Assembly (NCBI GenBank): GCA_964036045.1
Contig: OZ038378.1
Location: forward strand, 138,724,765-138,788,764
Origin: Eutreptiella sp. 'Long Island Sound 2002'
Lineage: Eukaryota; Euglenozoa; Euglenophyceae; Eutreptiales; Eutreptiaceae
DNA length: 64,000 nt
Direction: 5' to 3'
The notes beneath the pieces are model-generated. The model worked only from the letters and a program-made list of their open reading frames with translations. It did no database searches and was not told the DNA's origin. Below are positions 54,515-63,786 of the stretch, in pieces. Position 1 is the stretch's first letter. The number at the start of each line of letters is the position of its first letter. The position numbers were made by a program, and so were the translations under genes.

Positions 54515-55985
54515 AGGTCCCTAAAGGACCCCATACGCCCCCAAAGGTCCCCAAAGGTCCCCAAAGGTGCCCAGAGGCCCCCATAGGCCCCCATAGGCCC
54601 CCATAGGCCCCCATAGGTCCCCATAGGCCCCCATAGCTCCCCATAGGTCCCCATAGGTCTCAGTGGCCCCCAAAGGCCCCCAAAGGTCCCCCCAAGCCCC
54701 CATAGGTCCTCATAGGTCCCTATAGGCCCCCATAGGCCCCAATAGGCCCCCATAGACCCCCAAAGGTGCCCATAGGCCCCCATAGGCCCCAATAGGTCCC
54801 CATAGACCCCCAAAGGTCCCCATAGGCCCCAATAGGCCCCCATTGGCCCCCATAGGCCCCCATAGGCCCCCATAGGCCCCCCTAGATGCCGATGAGTCGC
54901 CTATCGGCCCCCATCCCCATAGGTGCCCATAGATCCCCATCCCCATAGGTGCCCATAGGTCCCAAAAGGTGCCCAAAGGTCCCCATAGGTCCCCAAAGGT
55001 CCCCGTAGACCCCCATAGGCCCCCATAGGTCCCCATAGGTCCCCATAGACTCCCATAGGTCCCCGTAGGTCCCCATAGACCTCCGTAGGTCCCCAAAGGT
55101 GCCCAAACGTCCCCATAGGTCCCAAAAGGTCCCCATAGACCCCCAAAGGTGCCAGAAGATGCCCATAGGTCCCCAAAGGTGCCAATAGGCCCCCGTAGGC
55201 CCCCATAGGCCCCCATAGGCCCCCATAGGCGCCCATAGGCCCCCAAAGGTCCCCATAGACCCCCATAGGCCCCCGTAGGTCCCCATAGACCCCCATAGGT
55301 CCCCAAAGGTGCCCAAAGGTCCCAAAAGGTGCTAATAGGCCCCCATAGGCCCCCATTGGCCCCCATAGGTCCCCATAGGTCCCCAAAGGTGCCAATGGGC
55401 CCCCATAGATCCCCATAAACCCCCATAGGCCCCCATAAGTCACCTTAGACCCCTTTAGGCCCCATAGGCCCCCATGGGTCTCCATGGGTCCCCACGTGCC
55501 CCCATAGGCTCCCTAAGGTCCCCATAGGTCCCCATAGGTCCCCATAGAGCCCCGTAGGCCCCCATAGGCCCCCATAGGCCCCCATAGAGCCCCATAGGTC
55601 CCCAAAGGTGCCAATAGGCCCCCATAGGTCCCCATAGACCCCCATAGGCCCCCATAGGTCCCCATAGGCCCCCATACGTCCCCATAGGCCCCCAGAGGCC
55701 GCCATAGGCCACAATAGGTCCCCATAGGTCCCCATAGACACCCATAGGCCCCCACAGGTCCCCATAGGCCCCCATAGGCCCCCATAGGCCCCCATAGGCC
55801 CCCATAGGCCCCCATGGAGCCCCATAGGCCCCTATTGGTCCCCATAGGCCCCTAGATGTCCTCAAAGGTGCCAATAGGCTCCCATAGGCCCCCATAGGCC
55901 TCCAAAGGTCCCCATAGGCCCCTATAGGCCCCTATAGGTCCCCATAGGCCCCTATAGGTCCCCATAGGTCCCCATAGGCCCCCAA
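53299..55985 (-). repeat. Minisatellite of 10-bp units, about 270 copies
   Basis: The plus strand is a run of CCCCCATAGG with variants TCCCCATAGG, CCCCAAAGGT and CCCATAGACC. One complex interruption containing AGATGCCGATGAGTC and CCCCATCCCCATA recurs at 53454, 53725, 54278 and 54883, giving a higher-order period of about 270-605 bp. A/T steps recur every 10 bp in otherwise G/C sequence. On the plus strand TAG occurs in every frame; on the minus strand no unit variant commonly makes a stop. Confidence 0.95.
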
Positions 55986-56342
55986 ATGTTTGGGGGCTGT
56001 ACACCCCCGAAATATTTGACGGATGGGGTTCTGTCAAATATTTGGGGGGTCTCCAGCCCCCAAATATTTCACGGAATCCCATCCGTCAAATATTTTGGGG
56101 TCTACAGCCCCAAAATATTTCACGGAACCACATACATGAAATATTTTGGGGGTGTAGACCCCCAAAATATTTCGCTGATGGGGTTCCGTCAAATATTTGG
56201 GGGCTGTACACCCCCAAAATATTTGATTGATTGGGTTCCGTCAAATATTTGGGGGGTCTACAGCCCCCAAAATATTTCACGGATGGGGTTCCGTCAAATA
56301 TTTGGGGGCTGTACAACCCCAAAATATTTGATTGATGGGGTT
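55985..56342. repeat. 52-bp tandem repeat with alternating hairpins, about 6 units
   Basis: The word GTCAAATATTTGGGGG and its mirror CCCCCAAAATATTTCACGG alternate; repeat starts fall at 56033, 56085, 56136, 56188, 56240 and 56293 (period 51-53 bp). Two hairpins can form per unit: around CTGTACA or CTACAG (TTTGGGGG/CCCCCAAA) and around GATGGGGTTCC (AAATATTT ... AAATATTT). Frames reading NIWGVYSPQ-like repeats on both strands are by-products. Confidence 0.9.
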
Positions 56343-56356
56343 ACGTTAAGTATGCC

Positions 56357-56441
56357 CCAGACAGTTCACTCACACTCTCCGACCTAAGGTGAACACACCT
56401 CTTCAACCCCAAACTACTGTAAACAAAAGTGAACTGTCTGG
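56357..56441. other. 14-bp perfect inverted repeat with 57-nt gap
   Basis: CCAGACAGTTCACT (56357-56370) is exactly the reverse complement of AGTGAACTGTCTGG (56428-56441). Such arms could be the ends of a very small MITE or a hairpin. I see no flanking duplication. Confidence 0.55.
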
Positions 56442-57296
56442 TATCAATAGTACAGCCAGTCAATTCGCGAATCAGAGAAAAAAGCAAGAGCAGAAATGCA
56501 ACCCCTCAGTGTACCAACTCTCCTGACATAAAATACAACATGTGAACTCAACCAACCCCCTAACATCCCTGACTCAAACCTCGCCATGTATGTACCCTAC
56601 AATGCCAGCTGTCCCCCCTCAATGTGTAGCTCGATGGCTACCGAACTGACAAACCTCGAAAAAAAAATGAAATATAACCCTGGCTCCACACGACACCACT
56701 CACGAATCAGTGTGCGGGCTGAAACATACGCACGAGAGAGGCAAAACTCCTGACAATCCAGCAAAAAACCCCCACATGGTCGGAGGTACATAAAGAAATG
56801 CAGAGGGGCAAATATACGGTGCCCCATGGACTCACTACCCCATGCATCACCACCAAAACTTCTGCACCCCTAGAAAAAACTGGGGAACAATACGATTCGT
56901 GGCAACAACCACATCACTGAATTGCGACTCACAAAATGATAAATCGGAAAAAGATAGGCCCGTGACCCCCTAATGAGAACAGGGAAAAAGGAAAACAATC
57001 CACCTTCAGGGCATAGTGCTCATGAGTTGACTGCCACTGAAAAGAATCAAAGTTGGTCAGAATCTCCCCTAGCCCCTAAGATCCTCAGGCCCTAGCTATC
57101 CAGTGACTCCCTAAAGCCAAACTGCTAACAAACTGTCATATCGAAAAAAGGAAAATACAGGGCCACGCCGTCACGTAAAACGGAAACTATCTGGAAAAAA
57201 CGGGTGATGGGTTGAACCCTTCCACCCAACCACCTGGAGACCCCTGGGGCAGTGGGTTGAACCCTACCAGTCCAGTAGTCTTGCTTGAAAGAATGA
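56442..57296. other. No gene recognised
   Basis: About 850 bp of unique AT-rich sequence. The word GGGTTGAACCCT occurs twice (57213 and 57253, the first with an extra T). A 76-codon minus frame (56597-56827) has no recognisable domain. Confidence 0.4.
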
Positions 57297-57644
57297 TTAT
57301 CGTGATGACCAAATCACAGAACCGCTGGACAGGTCATCCTCTTGACCAGGTTGCAAGTAGCGCAACCAATGGAATCCCAAGGCCTTCTTCATGGTCTCGG
57401 CGTGGCCTTGGATGGAATAATCCAGATACCCGTATCTCTTGCATTGTGTGACTCCCACAGTCACAGAAGCGTATCCACTCGTACCTGGACTCAGAACAAT
57501 CTCCCAGAGGTCCTCCGTTGCATGTCCTCGTTCGGGCTTCCGATCGATCTTCCTTCGTGCTCGGCATTGATAGTTCCGAAAGCGTGTGAACAGTGAGACG
57601 AGAAGGTTCCGCTCTCTACTGAGAATCCATGAGGGGTCTCCCAA
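57297..57644 (-). CDS. Hypothetical protein fragment, 115 aa
   Basis: Minus-strand frame of 115 codons overlapping the end of the preceding frame by 29 bp. It is mixed in composition (EDLWEIVLSPGTSGYASVTV, then GHAETMKKALGFHWLRYLQP) and looks like folded protein rather than low complexity. It continues the run of same-strand frames in 57.3-60.7 kb and is probably the C-terminal end of that broken polypeptide. I do not recognise it. Confidence 0.4.
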   Translation of the reverse strand: MGDPSWILSRERNLLVSLFTRFRNYQCRARRKIDRKPERGHATEDLWEIVLSPGTSGYASVTVGVTQCKRYGYLDYSIQGHAETMKKALGFHWLRYLQPGQEDDLSSGSVIWSSR

Positions 57645-58527
57645 CCCACAACGGAGGTTCAGTTGTGCACCCCCAGCGTATCAGGGATGCCTTCTCAAAA
57701 CATTGTGCGGCCAAAGAAATCGAGTACACCGCGTCGGTGGTGCTTAAGGTGGTCCCAGGCGCGACAGTTGGCCTTGTCGATGCCGCATCTTCGTCGCCAC
57801 TCCTTCCTTCATCCGTGGTCACGCTTCGTGCTCCCGTGACTTCACCACCTGGACCACCTCCTGAGCGTGGCTTCTTTGAGGCGGACTCTGGCATGCCCCC
57901 TGGGCGCTCATGTCCACCTTTGGCTTCACTCCATTGAACAACCAGCCCCATTTGCGAACAAATCGCATCAGTGATTGACCTGACTGCTGTTGACTTTGTG
58001 AATGTCTCCATGTCATTGATGGTGTCGATGACTGCCCGTTTCACTTTCCGCTCGGTATCCTTCTTGTTATTCTCGGACGACTTGACCTTATTGTAATGTT
58101 CTTCATCTCGAATCCCTAGGCACTGTTAATATTGGTATTTCTGCTTGAATTCCTCGTGTGTTGGCAACCGATTCCTGTTCAATTTCTTGAGTATTTGCTG
58201 TAGTTGTGGCACTGGCAACCCGGTAACTCCATCGAAGCGTGCTCTGCTCTGCGAGGCATCAGGGATTGTACCCGCTGATGGCGCAAAGTGCACGGCGCGC
58301 TGTGGAACTGGCTGATTCGGAGAGGCTGCTCCTGCTTCTGATTCGTTCGCCTTCACCACCGTATGCTTGGGTGGGTTGGCGGTAATCTTGATTTGCTCCA
58401 ATGCTTGAGAGAGTGATGCTCCATCCAGAATCGCCTTTTCATGGTGGTGATTCTTAGCCACTGCCTTCTCCTTCTCCTTCTTTGGCTGTACATCCATCCC
58501 ATCACTTCGAACGTGAGCGCCTACCAC
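57616..58527 (-). pseudogene. Unrecognised gag-like frame with one internal stop
   Basis: One frame from ATG 58527 to 57616 with a single TAA at 58126-58128. The first part has a basic start (DVQPKKEKEKAVAKNHHHEK) and a helical end (LPVPQLQQILKKLNRNRLPT); after the stop it continues CLGIRDEEHYNKVKSSENNK, a helix around INDMETFTKSTAVRSITDAI, then a Pro/Gly/Ser-rich tail. Frame continuity on both sides of the stop argues for one protein. Helix-rich parts with low-complexity linkers are usual for capsid-type proteins, but I recognise no family. Confidence 0.5.
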
Positions 58528-58537
58528 ACCTTAGTAC

Positions 58538-60007
58538 TCAGCCATGGCTTCGTCCTCTCCATCTTTCTTCCCCGTGACTAGGGGAATTGCACCCTCCGGC
58601 ACCTTCACTGGTGGCGTCTTTGGTGATCCTGTGGGCCTCTCCGCTCCCGACGCCTCTCATGGTGACGCTACTGGTGCTAAGTCCGTGGCAACATTGGCCC
58701 CTTGTGCTGGGACACTTGTCATCACCGGGTTTGTCGTCAAGGGGCCTGCCTGTGCCATGGCACTTGTCGAAACCGGGCTTACCGTCGGAGGGGCTGGCTG
58801 TGCCGCCGGACTTGCCGTCGGAGGGGCTGGCTGTGCCGCCGGACTTGCCGTCAGGGTCCTCTGATGGGTGAATTTTGTGTGGTTGCCTCATTGGTTGTTT
58901 TGCCTGCATTGCTGCTCGCTTCTGCTCTTTGTACTCCTTGAAGGATTCCGGGTCGAAAACCATGTCGGGCTGCTTCTCCTTCAGCCATCGCCAAAAGAAG
59001 GCTACCTCGACCTTCGGACAGTGAAGCTGATTCAGTGGGTAAGTGTTAAAAGAAATCTCGTACCAGCCTCCACCTGATGGGCCCTTCTAGCTATAACAGC
59101 TGATCTTGTAGCTCTTGTCGAATTCGCGATGGTATGGGCCATCTTTCTTCTCCTTATAATAACCTCCACGATGATAGACTCCACAAGCATTTATTTTGAT
59201 GAAGTCTCGTACATCATCGTCAGGATAGGGGGAAGGTTTTTGGTCAGGCTTGATGTTCCCCTTCTTGTCCTTCTTCAGATGCCCAACAATCCTATCGAAC
59301 GTAGGAAAACCGCTGATGTTGTCCAAATTCAAAGCTCTGGCATTTAGCTCAGGATGCTCTGCATTCAACCGGAAAATCTTTTCGTCTTCACGTCCTCCTT
59401 TGTGTCCTACAATCAATGGGTATTCGCAGGAATAGTTCCAATCTCTCCGAACGGACATCACGAAGTTCACCAGTGTTGCATCTGAATCCCTAGCATTCTC
59501 TTCTGGTCTGCTGGGTGCAGTATCGAATGTTTCCCAAGTGATGCCAGTCATCTTGAATCCTCGTACTTGAAAAGTTTATTGGTCTTTTTGGCTGAGCTCA
59601 TCCCCTGGAACTGGGGGCTTCACATGCCACCACTTTTCTTTTGCTGTGCAAGAGGATGCGTAGCACTCTCGGGGATATTGTTCACCATCATGTGCTACCT
59701 CTTCTTCATCGAACATAACCATAACCTTTGTCGAAAGGCTCCTGTCAAAACTGTCCATTCCGTCCTCTGACTTCCCGAACTGATCCCACTCCAAAGGGGG
59801 CTTCTTTCCTGCGTTTGATTTGTCGGGACACATTTTGTCCGTGAGGGTCTCACTGACGGAGACCGCCCCACCATCTTCTTCCTCCTTGTACTTCTCCATG
59901 ATGCTCTTCATCTCATGTGGCTGCAGGTTCCTCACCTTACTCCATGCCGGTGTTCCTCCTTCTTCCCAAGATGGTGTCATCATGTGTCCGCAGGATGGTG
60001 TCGTCAT
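58538..60007 (-). pseudogene. Unrecognised protein, about 490 codons, two in-frame stops
   Basis: One frame from 60007 to 58538 broken only by TAA 59576-59578 and TAG 59087-59089. Between the stops lies a compact-looking domain (RRDWNYSCEYPLIVGHKGGR, ALNLDNISGFPTFDRIVGHL, DVRDFIKINACGVYHRGGYY); after the second stop it continues KGPSGGGWYEISFNTYPLNQ and VEVAFFWRWLKEKQPDMVFD, so the stops interrupt a continuous protein. A short imperfect repeat SGGTASPSDGK appears near residue 30 of the last part (58790-58860). No known domain recognised. Single stops without frameshift suggest recent inactivation. Confidence 0.55.
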
Positions 60008-60047
60008 CTGTGCTGGCTGAGCCTCGCATAGTGTTTGACGTGAAGGT

Positions 60048-60680
60048 TCACCAGGCGAGGGCAGGGCCTCTCGTCGTGGTGACCCCTTCGCCTTTTCTTA
60101 ATTGCTGTTGTTGTTGTTGTTGTTCCTTCACTTGGTCATCCTTGGATTGACCAGGTCGATCTCGATATCTCCACGGGTCTCGACGAGTGACTGCTTGAAA
60201 CCCTTCGCCATCCTTCTTGAACTGCTGTAGTTGACGTTGTTCTCGACCTGCTTCTTGACGTGGTAAATCTCGTGGTCCACGGCGTAATTTGTAACCCTGA
60301 TGTTGAGGTTCGCGAAATGGTCCTCCTTTGCCTCGGAAATGGTCATGTTGGTCGATCCACTTGTAGCCTTCAAAATCTCTCTGCCGCTCATCGTAGTAAC
60401 TACCACGATCATATCGAGTGTCTCGAGCAGCTCCTTTGTACGAGCCTTTTTCTTCACCTCTGTTTTGCGGCCTGTAGTAATCTCGATCATCTCGATCAAA
60501 TCCCTTGTATGGGTCTTTTCCTTTTCCATAGCCTTTGCCTTGTGATCTGTAGTAATCATCTGGGCCTGGGCTGCTGCTCGAATCTCTCCATAGACTGCCT
60601 TCTCTGCGTGTTGGATCTAGCCATCGATCTTCGTCCGAACGTCTCACGTCACGTTGTCGATGATCATCTCTTCTGTCCAT
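60048..60680 (-). CDS. Arg/Asp/Tyr-rich low-complexity protein, 210 aa
   Basis: Open frame of 210 codons from ATG 60680. It begins MDRRDDHRQRDVRRSDEDRW and carries repeated RD/DY/YRSQGKGYGKGKDPYKG words through the first 120 residues, then ends with a run of nine Gln encoded near 60100-60125 (TTG/CTG triplets on the plus strand). Arg/Gly/Tyr-rich composition is usual in RNA-binding proteins and in nucleocapsid-like parts of retroelements. It is the first of the same-strand frames in this stretch and lies 370-450 bp downstream of the gypsy integrase end, so it could be the 5' ORF of a separate element. No domain recognised. Confidence 0.5.
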   Translation of the reverse strand: MDRRDDHRQRDVRRSDEDRWLDPTRREGSLWRDSSSSPGPDDYYRSQGKGYGKGKDPYKGFDRDDRDYYRPQNRGEEKGSYKGAARDTRYDRGSYYDERQRDFEGYKWIDQHDHFRGKGGPFREPQHQGYKLRRGPRDLPRQEAGREQRQLQQFKKDGEGFQAVTRRDPWRYRDRPGQSKDDQVKEQQQQQQQLRKGEGVTTTRGPALAW

Positions 60681-61136
60681 TGGGGTTGGACATCTGTTGT
60701 CGCTCTGGCGTCGTTTTCCTTGCTGCGATAAGGCTTGATCTTCCAGCCGCCTTACCCGGTCCTTGATATCCAGCTTGTGGTTGGATCAAGTCATCCTAAA
60801 GCCTAGAAACCAAAATGCAGTAACACGCATTAGTAAAATGGTGCATGGGGGGCACAGTAACACTGAGATGGTCTCTATGTCACTGCCCTGCCTCATTGAC
60901 TCATTATAATAATCTCTCACGCTAATAAACGTCACGTTACCCGGATGATCCTGGGTTTTAAGCTTGCAGATGTGACTTCATGAACATACGACACATGTCT
61001 AACCGAAAAAACTGTGCCCGGTGAGATAAAGTCCCTAGTGCGCCTACAGGAAAGGAATGCATATGCATTGACAAATGTATGTGCAATTCCTCTCCGACCT
61101 AAACAAAACACGGCACGGAAAGGCAATCACGCACAA
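60681..61136. other. Gap between gypsy integrase and the next ORF; possible LTR region
   Basis: Directly 3' of the gypsy pol on the minus strand, where an LTR would be expected. I could not identify a polypurine tract, TG...CA ends or a second LTR copy within the window, so no LTR is called. Confidence 0.3.
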
Positions 61137-61940
61137 TCAATCTTGATGTCGCCACTCTGCCGCCCAATTGATATTGGTAGGGTTCTTGCTCCAATGGCGA
61201 AAGAAGTTCTCGGTGAGAAAACTAGACAATAGCTCCCACGAATTCTGCGACGCGTCGCAGTGCTTCCAGTTGACCAAGAACTGCTTGCGGTTCAGCGCAT
61301 CGTGGTGCCGTGCATTCACGATGCGCTCTGGGATTCCAGACGACGGGTGGTCTTCGTCAAGGCCGTCAGGCCAACGGCGCTTGGGTGGAACGTAATGCAA
61401 TGGTATAGACTCCCAAGTGAGCATGTCATCCTCGCAGGGGCGCAAAAAACGCCGCGGAAAAGTCTTGCAATGCGCACCGCCACCCGAACGCTCACCCACC
61501 TGAACCTCATCCGTCTTTTCTCCCCAACGGCTCCTGACCAGACACGGTCCATACCAGCGAACATCGAACTCGTCACGGTCTCCTGCCAAACCCAGTGCTG
61601 TGGTCGGTGAACGTACCCAGACCTTGTCCCCTGGCCTGAAAGGCGTTCTGGAGACTCTCTTGGCATTCACTTCCAGCTGACGCTGCAACTGCACACGTCT
61701 CAACACCTGGTGGACATTCTCCTCCACATATCGTTGACGCTCAATAAAAGCGGTGGTTGCAACACACTCGCGACTCGTCGCATACGGGATGCTCCCCATT
61801 GGGCGGTCATGGCCTGTCACTATGCGGTACGGGCTGAGCCCATCCGCTCGTCGCACATCCATCATGATACGCAAAGCCTGTGGAAAAGCCTCCACCCAGT
61901 TGATACCTTGCTGGCTGTGAAGTTCCTTCAGACAGAACAA
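61137..61940 (-). pseudogene. Ty3/gypsy integrase C-terminus with GPY/F module and chromodomain
   Basis: Minus-strand frame of 267 codons. It begins with ELHSQQGINWVEAFPQALRI, the segment that normally follows the catalytic Glu of gypsy integrases, then SPYRIVTGHDRPMG, a GPY/F-like module (FDVRWYGPCLVRSRW), and a chromodomain-like end (RIVNARHHDALNRKQFLVNW, then SWELLSSFLTENFFRHW). Chromodomains at the integrase end define chromovirus-like gypsy elements and bind modified histones to guide insertion. The catalytic core of this integrase is not upstream on the minus strand but lies inverted on the plus strand (to 63783), so this fragment cannot be expressed as part of an intact pol. Confidence 0.8.
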
Positions 61941-63786
61941 GATAAGTCTGTTTGTAGAGACTGTGGAGTTCTGTGGTCATCGGTTACGGCATGGAGTATG
62001 AGAGCCACAGCCAGGCAAGCTGATGCCATTGGAGAAGTGGCCATTGCCAAGGACTATCACGCCGCTTCGAGGGTTCCTGGGATTCTGCAACTATTACAAT
62101 GAATACGCCTAGGATTTCGCCCAGTATGCGGGGCCACTCCAGGATAAACTGAAGGTCCGCAAGGATCTGGGCAAGAAGGGGAGCAAGGTGGCTGTGCAAT
62201 TCACGTTAGAGGAACAGCGCCTCTTCGAACAACTAAAGCTCAAGTTGCTCTCAGGCCTTTCTCTGCAAACCGTCGACCCAGACAGACCGTTCGTTCTGAG
62301 GTGTGACGCCAGCAAGCATGCCATTGGGGCAAGTCTCGAACAGCTGCCCTCGGGAGGTTCAATCCCCACGACAGCTAAGATATTGGGGAAGAAGACGGAG
62401 CGTGTCGCCTACATGAGTCGTAAGTTGACGCCAGGCCAGGCGGCAAAGCTGGAAATCCACAAGAAGGAGACCTACGCCATCATTTGTGCCCTGAAGAAGT
62501 ATGCCGGCTGGATTGGTCGACAGCCCGTTATTGTGATCAGAGACCACAGTAGCCTGGAGAAATGGACCTCGGAGGTGTTTGCCACGCCGACAGGACCTAC
62601 CGGCGAGCAGGCTCGTTGGCATCAACTATGGGGGCACTTTGACGTACATGTCGAGTATTTCCCGGGCAAACAGGAAGAGTTTCCTGATGCACTGTCGAGG
62701 GATGCATACCCGGCAGGCCTCATGGACGTCAGCGTCCACGGGTCCCCCGAGGACGATGCGGCCATAAGGGATATCATCCGTCAGGAACGGGAGCAAGAAC
62801 GGCAATGTCGCTGTGTATGGCTGAGAGGAGGTGTGCCACCGTTGTTTGGTGGTCCTAGAGGTACCAACCACCAGGAGTCCCACCTGGAGGAGTCCACAAC
62901 AGTGTCACATCAAGCGGAGTCGCGACCACTCTTTTCACCTACTGCAGTGTCGTTGCGCATCCTGGAATGTCGACTGCGAGCGGTATCTTCCAACCCTATC
63001 CTTGGGTCGGTAGCCACACAGCAGCCTATCGCCCATATTATGAATTGGGATTGGACACCACACTATGAGGCATGTCCCGAGTTCCGTGACACATACAACC
63101 GTATTCGTGAAAACCCAGGCACTTGGGACTGGCCAGAAGGAATACAAGTCCTTGGAGGTAAACTCGATCGGCGGGGAATATTGTGTGTACCTACCGATCT
63201 GACGCCTTATGTGATCCGAATGGCCCATGAGGCATGTGGACACCTAAATGGACCACGATTGCGGCGGTACTTGAATTCACGTTTTGAGTGGGGGCACTAT
63301 TTTGAGGCTCAGCGGGAGATCTGTAAGGCTCATAGGGGATGTGTGACGTGTGAGAAGTTCAAGGCGGATCATCTTCGTCGAGAACCAATCCGCGGGGCCT
63401 TGGTTCCGCGCTGTGTTGGCGTCAGTGTGGCTGTTGATGTGTTCAAATTGCGATCTACAAAGTGGGAGGGACAGGCGTATGACGCCGTTGTCCTCTCTAC
63501 TGATCGTCACAGCGGCTGGATGGTGGGCTACCCCACCAGCCTTAAGGGCCTTACCGGCCAGCAGGTAGCGCGGAAGATGTTTCATCCCGGTGATTGGGAC
63601 GTGATGGGAATCCCTTCGGAAGTCACTTCTGATAGGGGGCCCCAGTTCATCTCCCAGTGGTGGATTACCAATTGTGGGCCGATGGGAGTGCGGCATGCAG
63701 TGGCAGAGGCATACAACCACCAGGCCAACGGCAGTACAAAACGCGCGGGCCAGGCGCTGCAACGCTCAGTGGGCGACAAGCTTTGA
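61930..63786 (+). pseudogene. Inverted gypsy segment: RT thumb, RNase H, integrase zinc finger and core
   Basis: The plus frame starts KISLFVETVEFCGHRLRHGV (RT thumb), meets TGA at 61999-62001, continues EPQPGKLMPLEKWPLP and LRGFLGFCNYYNEYA, meets TAG at 62110-62112, and is then open to 63786 (532 codons from ATG 62188). RNase H: FVLRCDASKHAIGA, KKETYAIICALKKYAGWIG, DHSSLEKW and FPDALSRDAYPA. Integrase: HEACGH and CVTCEKF give the HHCC finger; VAVDVFKL and SDRGPQFISQWW hold the two Asp; in NHQANGSTKRAGQAL the catalytic Glu is Lys (63739-63741). The segment ends VGDKL and then stops. Its two ends fit, in inverted order, the RT that enters from the right edge and the integrase end at 61940, both on the minus strand. 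Confidence 0.85.

Noticed and set aside
60681-61136. LTR of the gypsy element
   Set aside because: No second copy, no recognisable TG/CA ends, primer-binding site or polypurine tract could be assigned within the window.
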